Of a stretch of 64,000 nucleotides of DNA, positions 51,698 through 60,018 are shown in pieces. Both the position numbers and the translations under genes were made by a program. Position 1 is the first letter of the stretch; every line of letters begins with the position of its first letter. The notes under the pieces were generated by a model that saw nothing but the letters and a program-made list of their open reading frames with translations, made no database searches and was not told the origin of the DNA. Source of the stretch: Limiplasma sp958448555 (GTDB lineage Bacteria; Bacillota; Clostridia; Christensenellales; Aristaeellaceae); contig CAUDEL010000006.1 of assembly GCA_958448555.1 (NCBI GenBank), positions 22,202 through 86,201 on the forward strand, in the 5' to 3' direction.

Positions 51698-52665
51698 AGC
51701 GTCTGCTTACGCCCCAGCGCCTGCCTGTGGTGCTGTTCGCGCTGTTGTTCGTTGCGGTGCTGGTGACCTTCCAGCTTCTTCAGCCCTCATTTCTGTCGCT
51801 GGATAACATCATCAACATCGCCAAATCCGTTTCTTCCACCGTCATCGCTGCGGTGGGCCTGACCTTTGTCATCACCATCAGCCGCTCGGATATCTCCTTT
51901 TACATGACCGCGTGCTTCAGCGGCGTGCTCATGGCATGGCTGGTGAGCAAGGGCTGGCACCCCGTGCTCGCCGTAGCGGCGGGCCTGGCCAGCGGCCTGG
52001 CCTGGGGTGGCATCTCCGGCGTGGCTGTAGGCCGCTTTAAGCTGCCGGATATCATCACCACCATCGCCATCGGCTCCATCGGCTTCGGCATGGGGTATAT
52101 CTTCTCCGACGGCGCCTTCATCATGGAGAACTTCATTGAGTCAAGGGCGCATTATCTCTCCGAGCTTCGCATCTTGAACGTGCCGCTGCCGGTGTACATC
52201 ATGCTGGCCGTTGTGGTCGTCTGCTACTTCCTTCTGGAGCGCAGCAAGTTCGGCCGCGGCTTCTACGCCGTGGGCGCCACGGAAAAGACCGCCTACCTCA
52301 GCGGTGTAAACGTCAACCGAATCATCATCACCGCCTTTGTGATCTGCGGCGTTTTGGCCGCGCTGGCCGCCATGATTATGACCGCCAGACAGGGCTACGG
52401 CAACGTCAAAATCACCATGAGCATCCTCATGCCCTGCTTCACGGCCGTCTACATCGGCATGTCGGTCTTCAAGCGTCCCTGCGTGACCGGCACGTTCCTG
52501 GGCGCCCTGCTGGTGACGGTGATTTCCACCGGCTTTACCTCCATCAACATTCCCTTCTACTGGTCCAATCTGGTGACGGGTTTTGTGCTCATCGCCGCCA
52601 TCATGCTCTCCAAGGTGAACTTTCAGGGCGGACGCGCCCGCGCGACGGGAGGTGCCGCCAAATGA
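51694..52665 (+). CDS. Sugar ABC transporter permease (RbsC-type), first
   Basis: A 323-residue permease with eight to ten helices and the conserved region FGRGFYAVGATEKTAYLSGVNV. It overlaps the ATPase gene before it and the second permease gene after it by ATGA, so the transporter used a heterodimer of permeases, like the Lsr or Rbs variants with two channel subunits. The full length is normal. Confidence 0.92.
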   Translation: MKRLLTPQRLPVVLFALLFVAVLVTFQLLQPSFLSLDNIINIAKSVSSTVIAAVGLTFVITISRSDISFYMTACFSGVLMAWLVSKGWHPVLAVAAGLASGLAWGGISGVAVGRFKLPDIITTIAIGSIGFGMGYIFSDGAFIMENFIESRAHYLSELRILNVPLPVYIMLAVVVVCYFLLERSKFGRGFYAVGATEKTAYLSGVNVNRIIITAFVICGVLAALAAMIMTARQGYGNVKITMSILMPCFTAVYIGMSVFKRPCVTGTFLGALLVTVISTGFTSINIPFYWSNLVTGFVLIAAIMLSKVNFQGGRARATGGAAK

Positions 52666-53207
52666 AAAAGCGCTCGTTTTCCCTGATGGAGCTGTCGCTC
52701 GTGGGCGTGCTGGCCCTGATGTTCGTGGTGTTCAGCATCCTCAACGGCTCCGCTTTCTACCAGAGCTATAACCTGCTCAACATCTTCAAATCCGCGGGTT
52801 CCATGGCGCTGATGGTCCTGGGGCTTACGTGGGTGATCGGCGCGGGCGAGATGGACTGCTCCTTTCCCGAGGTGGCCAGCTGTGCCAGCATGATCTTCGC
52901 CTGGATGCTCAACCAGCGCTATGACCCCACCCTCTGCCTGGTGGTGAGCCTGCTCAGTGGCGTAATCTTCGGCCTTCTGACGAGCCTGCTGGTGGTGCGC
53001 TTCCACTTTCATTCCCTCATCACCACCATCGCTGTCTCTACCATCGCCGGCGCGGTGGTCAACATCATCTACAAGGGCTCTGTGCTCTCCATCAAGGGCC
53101 TCAACTCCACGTGGATGTACAAGTTCTTCTCCCAAAGCCCGCTGGGTCTGCCGATGGTGTTTCCACCGCCGTCATGGTGCGCATGGGGCGTACCTATGAC
53201 AATCTGA
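52662..53207 (+). pseudogene. Second RbsC-type permease, truncated at the 3' side
   Basis: The first 163 or so residues (to about 53150) are a normal permease N-terminal half: an initial MKKRSFSLMELSLVGVLALM helix, FKSAGSMALMVLGLTWVIGAGEMDCS and a run of helices up to KFFSQSPLGLP. The usual protein is about 320 residues. After 53150 the sequence no longer matches a permease; the frame ends after 18 more residues in an unrelated sequence. The downstream DNA in another frame encodes the end of a MurQ protein. A deletion or an assembly join caused this, and the transporter as drawn lacks a channel subunit. Confidence 0.85.
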
Positions 53208-53470
53208 TGATTATGATTAAGGCACGCAACACGAAAGCCAACCATCGGATGCTGCGGCTGTTCTCGCAGGCGGTCGGCAATCCTGACTTGAATCATGCCC
53301 GCGAGATGCTCGCTGCGGCGGATGGCGATTTAGGCCTTGCGGTTTTGATGGAGCGCACCGGATTTTCTCTCCAGGAAGTCCAGCGCGCACTGGAGGCGCA
53401 GCACGGTCACTTTGACCGCGCGCTGTGGAGCCTTGAGGCGCACGGAACCGATAGCTGCAAGACCGGCTGA
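53156..53470 (+). pseudogene. 3' fragment of a MurQ-type N-acetylmuramic acid 6-phosphate etherase
   Basis: The frame shows the MurQ C-terminal signature: GVSTAVMVRMGRTYDNLM, then KARNTKANHRMLRLFSQAVG, and the UBA-like repeats AREMLAAADGDLGLAVLMERTG and ALEAQHGHFDRAL. MurQ removes the lactyl ether from MurNAc 6-phosphate, about 300 residues long; only the last 105 remain. The SIS domain with its active site is missing, and no start or ribosome binding site of its own is seen. It is fused end to end with the truncated permease. Confidence 0.8.
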
Positions 53471-53611
53471 TAAAACTGGTCGTTCAAGGCCTGAAGGTTT
53501 CTTTTGCACAAAGCTCCGTGTGCCTCTCCGCGGCTATGCGGAGAATCCGGGTCAAAACCGGGCGTCCAGCGAAAAAGCGTGGAAGATGCATGCGAAAGAA
53601 CGGATCCATCC

Positions 53612-55906
53612 TTATTGTCCCTCTCTCAAAATCATGTCATACGCGCGGAAGAATTCACGGGCGGCCACCTCTCCCGGCAGGCCTTCATTCAAGTACTTTA
53701 GATATGTTTTTCCAAAAGAGCCGGAGCTCATGTAAAGGTCATTCCAGAAAAGCGTACATTTTTCGAGCACCTGAGCGTACTCGGCGAGCGCCTCTTCACT
53801 GACCTCCCATTTGATTTGCTCAATGGCCTGCAGCCTTTCCCGCGTGGTTTGAATCTGCGCTTCCAGATCGCTTTTCGCTGCACCTTCGGCTGCCTTGAGG
53901 CGGATTTCCATCCGCTCGAGCTCTTCGGTGTAGGCTTTTTTCATTGCTTTGTAGGTTTCAAATTCCGAGGGCGCCGCATCCCGCTCAAAGGTAGCGGCGT
54001 CCTTTGCGGGCCGATGGCTGATATAGTACGCGAGCCACTGAACAGCCCGTTCCTTTTGCGAGGAATAGGGATTGACGACAAACAGCGTGCCTTCCAACAG
54101 CACGATCGGGCGGTCCTGCGAGGGAAGCGCGAGGGCCATGGGCACAAAATCCGAAACGGACGCACCGTTTGCGAAGCTTCGGCGCCCGGGCAGGAAGGAA
54201 CAATACCGGCTGAAAAGATAGGACGGCCTGTCATTGACTTGAAAGCGTGCGAAGCGTACAAACGGCTCGTTTGTTTGGATGCTTGCGCCGCTTTCGGGGA
54301 TTGTCGCGCACACCTCCGACAGCTGATCCAAAAGCCTTGCCAGCTCAGCTTCGCACAGCATAGCGGCAGGCAGGTCCTGCTGCATCAGCAGGAAATACTG
54401 ATCGAGAAGGCAGGCAAACAGCTCTGCCTTGAGCTGGCTGTTTTCAATTCCAAAGGGCGTGATCCCCTCCCACTGCGAAAGCTCCCCCGTCCGCTCGTCC
54501 CATGCCAGAAGAAAATCCATCAGCTCCGAAAAGCCGGTGGGCATGTCCGACGCCGTAAGCCCCAGCCGGTCCAGGGCGTACCTGCTGTAGCCGAGGGTGT
54601 ACTGCTCGGTTTTTCTAAGAACGGCGGCAATTTCGCCCTGATGGATCACCGTCTGCCGGAAAAAAGGCCAGTATCCGTCCGTTGTTTCCCGGATGATTTG
54701 CGACTGGGTGAGCGGCACATAATACCCCTTTTCGATTGCGCTTTGCGACGCCATGCCGATGGGAAGCTCAAAGATGTCAATCTCGTCGGACTGGATGGCG
54801 ATCGTTTCAGCAAACAAAGCCATGGCCTCGTGTTCATAGACCTGCCTGTGCCTGACCGGAAAATTTGGGTAGGCCTGCGAAAAGCCCTGCTCCATCCAGC
54901 TTTCCATCTGACTGCACGCTATCTCAAGGGGCCTGGAGACCATCTGCAAAGCGGAGATCCCATAAACAGCCGCATCGTCCATAAGCACCAGCGTGCCGTC
55001 CCGGGTGATGGCCTGACAGGAAGGCTGCAGGGGCGGCAGAAAGGCGACGGCTTCGCAGGCGGTTTCGCTCACAAGGTGCAAAAGTTCGTTGCCACAACAG
55101 ATCAGTACCCGGTCCCGCCAGGGATCGTAGACAAGCCCCCGTGCATCGCCGAGCTTGAGCCTGTTGCTTTCAAAAAGCACATGCTGATCGCCGGTGGAAG
55201 GATCAAAGATTAGAATCTGCCATTGGGAATCGTCATCTTTTTCGAGCAGCAGCAGCCGTCCGTCTCGATAGCGGGTTATTTCAGCGACCATGCCCGGCCC
55301 CCTGACCATCTCCCGTACCCCGCTGTCCATGTCGAAACGGTAGAGTGCCGGCTGCGACTCTTCCGCCGCCAGGCACATCAGAAGGAACAGCGTTCCGTCG
55401 CAGGCCGCGCTGGTGGAAATTGCGGGCATCCAGTCCCCTTCGGCGCCCGAAAAGAAGTCCAGCATAGTCAGGGGACAAAGCGTCGCCTCTTTGCCGGAAA
55501 TCTCCACGCGGTACAAAGCGCCGCTTAGCTCGTTTAGGCCATAGAGCGTTTCCCCCTCCGCAATCAGAAGATCGACGAGGGAGGCGCTCTTTTGCAGCCA
55601 TTCGGGGACGGCTTTTTCGTCGGGAAGATCATAAAAATCCAAAGCTGTCTGCGGGACCTGCTCATATTGCAAGCCGGCGCTGCGCAAGGAGAGGCGCTGA
55701 GCCTCCCCGGTCTGCACATCGAGGATATAGAAGTTTTTTGAGGCGGAGAGAAGGTACGCCGTGTCGCTTAAGGCCATCGAATGAAGGAGCTCCTTCCCCC
55801 CTTGAGGGGCTTCAATGGCCGGGATGACAAAATCCTGCGCGGCCAAAGCCGCGCCAAACAAACATGCCAAAATTGCCCCAAGCAAAATCATCGCGTACTT
55901 TTTCAC
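53612..55906 (-). CDS. Large secreted protein: propeller-like half plus solute-binding-like half
   Basis: A 764-residue product with a signal peptide (MILLGAILACLFGAALAA) after VKKYA. Residues to about 350 have repeated strand blocks with short D-G turns (LYGLNELSGALYRVE, GTLFLLMCLA, GLVYDPWRDRVLICCG), as in beta-propellers. From about 360 the sequence resembles family 1 extracellular solute-binding proteins (WMEQGFSQAYPNFPV, PTGFSELMDFLLAW, NPYSSQKERAVQWLAYYIS). The GTG at 55906 has GGAGG seven bases upstream; an ATG at 55981 with AAAGGAGG eleven bases upstream is an alternative that adds 25 residues before the signal peptide. The role is unknown; sensing or binding outside the cell is likely. 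Confidence 0.65.
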   Translation of the reverse strand: MKKYAMILLGAILACLFGAALAAQDFVIPAIEAPQGGKELLHSMALSDTAYLLSASKNFYILDVQTGEAQRLSLRSAGLQYEQVPQTALDFYDLPDEKAVPEWLQKSASLVDLLIAEGETLYGLNELSGALYRVEISGKEATLCPLTMLDFFSGAEGDWMPAISTSAACDGTLFLLMCLAAEESQPALYRFDMDSGVREMVRGPGMVAEITRYRDGRLLLLEKDDDSQWQILIFDPSTGDQHVLFESNRLKLGDARGLVYDPWRDRVLICCGNELLHLVSETACEAVAFLPPLQPSCQAITRDGTLVLMDDAAVYGISALQMVSRPLEIACSQMESWMEQGFSQAYPNFPVRHRQVYEHEAMALFAETIAIQSDEIDIFELPIGMASQSAIEKGYYVPLTQSQIIRETTDGYWPFFRQTVIHQGEIAAVLRKTEQYTLGYSRYALDRLGLTASDMPTGFSELMDFLLAWDERTGELSQWEGITPFGIENSQLKAELFACLLDQYFLLMQQDLPAAMLCEAELARLLDQLSEVCATIPESGASIQTNEPFVRFARFQVNDRPSYLFSRYCSFLPGRRSFANGASVSDFVPMALALPSQDRPIVLLEGTLFVVNPYSSQKERAVQWLAYYISHRPAKDAATFERDAAPSEFETYKAMKKAYTEELERMEIRLKAAEGAAKSDLEAQIQTTRERLQAIEQIKWEVSEEALAEYAQVLEKCTLFWNDLYMSSGSFGKTYLKYLNEGLPGEVAAREFFRAYDMILREGQ

Positions 55907-56016
55907 GGAAAGACCTCCGCTCTGGATTCTCCGTTGACCACGATTCTGATGCGCCGCGGGAAGTGATACAAGCCTTTTCATGACGGAAAGAACCTCCTTT
56001 GCACCCTCCATTATGA

Positions 56017-56046
56017 TTAGACACAAAGGAGGCGGCGTTTGTGACA
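56017..56046 (-). promoter_or_regulatory. ECF-sigma-like promoter of the large secreted protein
   Basis: On the minus strand TGTCAC (56041-56046) and TGTCTAA (56017-56023) are 17 bases apart, close to the AAC/CGTC pattern of promoters read by extracytoplasmic-function sigma factors. The start would be near 56010, about 30 bases before the ATG at 55981. Confidence 0.4.
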
Positions 56047-56165
56047 CGCAAGGATGTTTACGCACCCGGTCCCGGTAAGGAAGCGTGATGCCGGCTGTCT
56101 CCATAAGAAGTTTGGCTGCACAATCTTCGCTCTTTCGCCGCATGTTCACATAGGGATGCATCAGC

Positions 56166-56194
56166 ATTATAATTCATCGGGCAGAATTGGACAA
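56166..56194 (-). promoter_or_regulatory. Housekeeping promoter of the large secreted protein
   Basis: TTGTCC (56189-56194) and TATAAT (56166-56171) on the minus strand are 17 bases apart. Confidence 0.6.
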
Positions 56195-56237
56195 GAAAAG
56201 ATGCAGCTGCGCATGGCAGACCGCGGATCAATAAAAA

Positions 56238-56267
56238 ATGAAATTTGATGAAATTAGATGAAACTAA
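56238..56267 (+). repeat. Three tandem 10-bp repeats
   Basis: ATGAAATTTG, ATGAAATTAG and ATGAAACTAA follow one another at 56238-56247, 56248-56257 and 56258-56267. The ten-base period is one helical turn, which suits cooperative binding of a regulator. They lie 120 bases upstream of the promoter of the second sugar operon. Confidence 0.55.
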
Positions 56268-56387
56268 TTACGCCAGAAATCAGGAGAGAAAGGGCGCAAA
56301 AGTCATCTTATATCAAGATAAATGTCGCATATGGACGTTTTTTTATCTAAATAAAAATTTAAATGAATAAAACTGAAAAAAATCGTC

Positions 56388-56416
56388 TTGACAAAAGTGA
56401 AATTATATGATAAATT
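56388..56416 (+). promoter_or_regulatory. Promoter of the second sugar operon
   Basis: TTGACA (56388-56393) and TAAATT (56411-56416) are 17 bases apart in AT-rich DNA, 31 bases before the first gene. Confidence 0.55.
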
Positions 56417-56446
56417 TTGAATCGCAAACGGGACGAAAGGATTTGA

Positions 56447-57376
56447 ATGTACATGAAATTTGCCGGAAGAATGAATTCCTTTATTCACAAAGGAGATAAG
56501 GATATTTTTCAGACCATCGAGGCCTATAAGCATGTCCGTGGGATTACGCATCTGGAGTTCAACTACCCTGAGCATGTAGTGGGGCATGATTTGAATCGCC
56601 TGGTCGATGCGGTGGGGGAGATGAAGGTCAATGGCGTGGCCACGCGTTTCAAAAATCATTTTATCGCTGGCGAGTTTACCAATCCTGACAACGCTGTCAG
56701 CCGCGATGCCGTACAGCTGTGCAAGGAGGCGGCCGATGCCTGCCGCGCACTGGGCGGAGACGTGCTGACCATCTGGCTCGGTTTTGATGGGTTTGACTAT
56801 CCGTTTCAAATCAACTATGAAACAAAATGGAACAAGATTATCAGGTGCTTTCAAGAAGTTGCAGATTATGCCAGCGACCTAAAGGTAAGCATTGAATATA
56901 AGCCTTTTGAGCCGCGTGCCTACTCCATGATTGATGGTATCGGGCTTACGCTGCTGGCCATTGATGAGATCGGCCGGCCCAACGTGGGGACGACGCTGGA
57001 CTTCTGCCATATGCTGATGAAGCACGAAAGCCCCGCCTTCTCCTTGGCGCTGGCTGCCCGGCGGGGCAAGCTTTACGGGCTGCATATGAACGACGGCTAC
57101 AACGGCATGGACAATGGACTGATCTTTGGCTCGGTGCATCTGGCTCAGGCGCTGGAATTTGTCTACTATCTCAAGAAATACGGTTATGACGGCGTTTGTT
57201 TCTTTGACTCCTTCCCCTTCCGCGAGGACGCCGCTGCGGAGGTAGAGACCAACATTGATACTTTCAACAGGCTCGCAGACCTCGTGGACAGGCTGGGACT
57301 TGAACACATTGAAACAGTGGTAAATAAGCAGGACGGAGTGGCCGCGCAAAGGCTCATTCTGGAAATGCTTAAATAA
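56447..57376 (+). CDS. Sugar isomerase/epimerase (xylose-isomerase-like TIM barrel)
   Basis: A 309-residue TIM-barrel enzyme. Metal-site style residues are visible in SIEYKPFEPR, TTLDFCHMLMKH, LHMNDGYNGMDNG and FFDSFPF, the pattern of the L-rhamnose isomerase/epimerase branch. The substrate is not known; context suggests a hexulose or its isomer. It starts at 56447 after ACGAAAGG and is the first gene of an operon with an RbsBAC-type transporter. Confidence 0.85.
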   Translation: MYMKFAGRMNSFIHKGDKDIFQTIEAYKHVRGITHLEFNYPEHVVGHDLNRLVDAVGEMKVNGVATRFKNHFIAGEFTNPDNAVSRDAVQLCKEAADACRALGGDVLTIWLGFDGFDYPFQINYETKWNKIIRCFQEVADYASDLKVSIEYKPFEPRAYSMIDGIGLTLLAIDEIGRPNVGTTLDFCHMLMKHESPAFSLALAARRGKLYGLHMNDGYNGMDNGLIFGSVHLAQALEFVYYLKKYGYDGVCFFDSFPFREDAAAEVETNIDTFNRLADLVDRLGLEHIETVVNKQDGVAAQRLILEMLK

Positions 57377-57395
57377 AACAAAGGAGAGATCACCC

Positions 57396-58445
57396 ATGAA
57401 AAAAATCTTTGCCCTGGTTCTTGTGCTGGCGCTTCTATGCGTATCCTGCGCCGCATTGGCGACGGATTCCGCCTTCAATCCCGATAATGAGGACGGCGTG
57501 ACCATCGAGGAAATCCGCGAACAGTTCGGCCCCGTGCCAAAGCCCGCTGATGGCACAATCCTTGGCGCCGTGGCCAAGCAGTTCCAGAACGAATACTGGC
57601 GGACCCTCAAGGAAGGCTATGAGGAAGCCGCCAAGAAGGCCGCGGAAGCCGGTGTCAACATCGAGATCAACGTTCAGGCTGCTCAGGACGAAAATGACGA
57701 GCAGGGACAGCTGGCCATCGTCAACAACATGATTAACCGTTCCTACGCCGCGCTGATGCTCTCGCCCATCTCCGATGGCAACCTGGTGCCTGGCGTTGAG
57801 TCTGCGCTTGAAAAGGGAATCCCCTGCGTCAACGTCAACGACGGTCTCATTGCCAACGCGCCCAACTTCGTCGGCCCCAAGGCCATCCAGAACGGCGAGC
57901 TTGCCGCCGAGTGGATTGCCAACAAGCTGGGCGGCGAGGGTCAGGTGGCGACGGTGATCGGCATGCCCAAGGCGTTTGCCGCCCGCCAGCGCACCGAGGG
58001 CTTCCGCAACTGGATGACCGAAAATGCCCCGGGCATCGAAATCGTGGCCGAGCAGAACGCGGACTGGGACCGCAACAAGGCCAAGGAACTGGCCGAGACC
58101 TGGATCAAAAACTTCCCCGATCTCAAGGCCATCTTCTGCAACAATGACGGTATGGCGCTTGGCGTGGTAGAAGCGGTGGAAGCCTCCGGCAAGGACATTC
58201 TGGTCGTTGGCGTCGACGGCATCGGCGAAGCCTACGACTCCATTCGAGCCGGAAAGCTGGACGCCACCATCGATTCCTTCCCCTTCTACAAGGCGCAGAT
58301 CGCCACCGAGTGCACCCTGCGCATCCTGGCCGGCCAGGAGCTTCCTCGCGTGATCTGGACGCCGCAGGCCCTTATCGACAGCACCAACGTCGATACCCCC
58401 GCGGCCGAGATCATCAACTGGGTTCCCACCGAATACGCCGAATAA
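57396..58445 (+). CDS. Sugar ABC transporter substrate-binding protein (RbsB/AlsB-like)
   Basis: A 349-residue secreted sugar-binding protein with a signal peptide of about 22 residues ending ALA. It has a family 1 periplasmic-binding fold with ALMLSPISDGNLVPGVE, IPCVNVND, and IFCNNDGMALGVVEAVE. It resembles D-ribose/allose binding proteins, but the ligand is not fixed. AAAGGAG precedes the ATG, 20 bases after the isomerase gene. Confidence 0.9.
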   Translation: MKKIFALVLVLALLCVSCAALATDSAFNPDNEDGVTIEEIREQFGPVPKPADGTILGAVAKQFQNEYWRTLKEGYEEAAKKAAEAGVNIEINVQAAQDENDEQGQLAIVNNMINRSYAALMLSPISDGNLVPGVESALEKGIPCVNVNDGLIANAPNFVGPKAIQNGELAAEWIANKLGGEGQVATVIGMPKAFAARQRTEGFRNWMTENAPGIEIVAEQNADWDRNKAKELAETWIKNFPDLKAIFCNNDGMALGVVEAVEASGKDILVVGVDGIGEAYDSIRAGKLDATIDSFPFYKAQIATECTLRILAGQELPRVIWTPQALIDSTNVDTPAAEIINWVPTEYAE

Positions 58446-58455
58446 TCCATCTTCA

Positions 58456-58484
58456 CCGGGGGGCAGAAGCGATCTGCCCCCCGG
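58456..58484 (+). other. 12-bp perfect hairpin between binding protein and ATPase genes
   Basis: Arms CCGGGGGGCAGA (58456-58467) and TCTGCCCCCCGG (58473-58484) enclose a five-base loop. No T-run follows, so it probably protects the 3' end of the binding-protein mRNA rather than stopping transcription. Confidence 0.7.
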
Positions 58485-58509
58485 CCTCCAAAAAAGGATG
58501 AGTGGAACG

Positions 58510-60018
58510 ATGAGCAACGCAGTGGAATTCAAGAATATCTCCAAGCACTTTCCAGGCGTTCGGGTGTTGAGCGACGTTTCCTTTTCAATCAGGGAAGGAG
58601 AGGTCCATGCGCTGCTGGGCGAAAACGGAGCGGGAAAAAGCACCTTGCTCAACATTTTGCACGGCATCTACAGCGAATACTCCGGCGATGTTTACCTGCA
58701 CGGGGAGAAGGTCCGCTTTAAAAACCCGCTGGACGCCATCAAAAACGGAAAGATCACCAAAGTACACCAGGAAACAAACGTCGTCAGGGACATGACGGTG
58801 GGGCAGAACGTCACGCTCGGCCATGAGCCCTGCAAAGGCGCTTTTGTCAATTATAAGGAGCTCAACCATACGGTCAATGGGATTCTGCAGCAGCTCCGCT
58901 GCCGCTTCCGCGCGGAGGACCCGGTTGCTTCCCTCAGCGCGGGTGAAATGCAGATGATCGCCATCGCCAAGGCGCTGTTTCATCAGTCCAGCATCATTTC
59001 CCTTGACGAACCAACCGCCTCCCTTACCACCAATGAAACCGAGGCGCTTTTCAGCATCATTCGGGAGCTTAAGGAGCGCGGCATTACGGTGATCTATGTC
59101 AGTCACCGCCTGGAAGAGATCTTCCGCATCTGCGACCGCGCCACGGTTCTCAGAGACGGCATGTGCGTAGCCACGCTGGATGTGGCCAAGACCGACCGGG
59201 ATGAGCTGATTCGCAACATGGTGGGCCGAAACGTCAGCGCTATCGCCTCGCGCCTTCACGAGCGTCAGGTGCGTGACGAGGTGGTTTTGGAAGTACGGCA
59301 TCTTTCGCGCCCAAAGGTGTTTCAGGATGTGAGCTTCCACCTGAAAAAGGGTGAAATTCTCGGCTTTTCCGGGCTTGTTGGCTCGGGGCGCACGGATGTG
59401 ATGCGCACCCTTTTCGGAGCCGACAGGGCCAGCGGCGGCGAGGTGCGCATCGGCGGGAAACCCGTGCGCATCCGTTCCACGCAGGACGCCCTCAGGCATG
59501 GCGTGGGGCTATTGCCCGAGGAGAGAAAAACCCAGGGCTTTATTCAATTTTTTAGCAATACCAACAACATGGCGCTGGCCAGCCTGCGCCGCTTTACCCA
59601 TCGCGGATTCGTAAGCGAGCAGGAGAAGCACGAAAACTGCGCCCGCTACATCAAGGAACTGAGTATTCACCCGCCGCTGTGCGAATTTCCGACGCAGAAC
59701 ATGTCGGGCGGCAATCAGCAAAAGGTCATCCTGGGCAAGTGGCTGAGCACCGACGCCGACATTCTGATCTTTGACGAGCCTACCAAGGGCGTGGATGTGG
59801 CAGCAAAGGCCGAGATCTACCGCATCATGGAAAGCCTGGTGGCGAAGGGCAAGTCCATCATCGTCGTATCATCCGAGCTGCCGGAGATCATGGGCATCTG
59901 CGACCGAATCTATGTCATGTGCGAAGGGCAGATCAGCGCCGAGCTGCTGCCCCACCAGTTCAACGAAGAAGTCTTGCTCAATTACGCAATGGGGGGCAAC
60001 AAACATGCTCAAAATTAA
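58510..60018 (+). CDS. Sugar ABC transporter ATP-binding protein (RbsA-type)
   Basis: A 502-residue ATPase with two domains: Walker A GENGAGKST, signature LSAGEMQMI and Walker B IISLDEPTASL in the first; a degenerate Walker A GLVGSGRTDVM and LSGGNQQKV-like MSGGNQQKVILG in the second. The ATG at 58510 is chosen, since the frame start at 58498 sits on the ribosome binding site AAAAAAGG. It overlaps the permease gene by 14 bases. Confidence 0.92.
   Translation: MSNAVEFKNISKHFPGVRVLSDVSFSIREGEVHALLGENGAGKSTLLNILHGIYSEYSGDVYLHGEKVRFKNPLDAIKNGKITKVHQETNVVRDMTVGQNVTLGHEPCKGAFVNYKELNHTVNGILQQLRCRFRAEDPVASLSAGEMQMIAIAKALFHQSSIISLDEPTASLTTNETEALFSIIRELKERGITVIYVSHRLEEIFRICDRATVLRDGMCVATLDVAKTDRDELIRNMVGRNVSAIASRLHERQVRDEVVLEVRHLSRPKVFQDVSFHLKKGEILGFSGLVGSGRTDVMRTLFGADRASGGEVRIGGKPVRIRSTQDALRHGVGLLPEERKTQGFIQFFSNTNNMALASLRRFTHRGFVSEQEKHENCARYIKELSIHPPLCEFPTQNMSGGNQQKVILGKWLSTDADILIFDEPTKGVDVAAKAEIYRIMESLVAKGKSIIVVSSELPEIMGICDRIYVMCEGQISAELLPHQFNEEVLLNYAMGGNKHAQN

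Noticed and set aside
56238..56267. Tandem repeats as a CRISPR array
   Set aside because: Ten-base units without spacers; not CRISPR, more like operator repeats.
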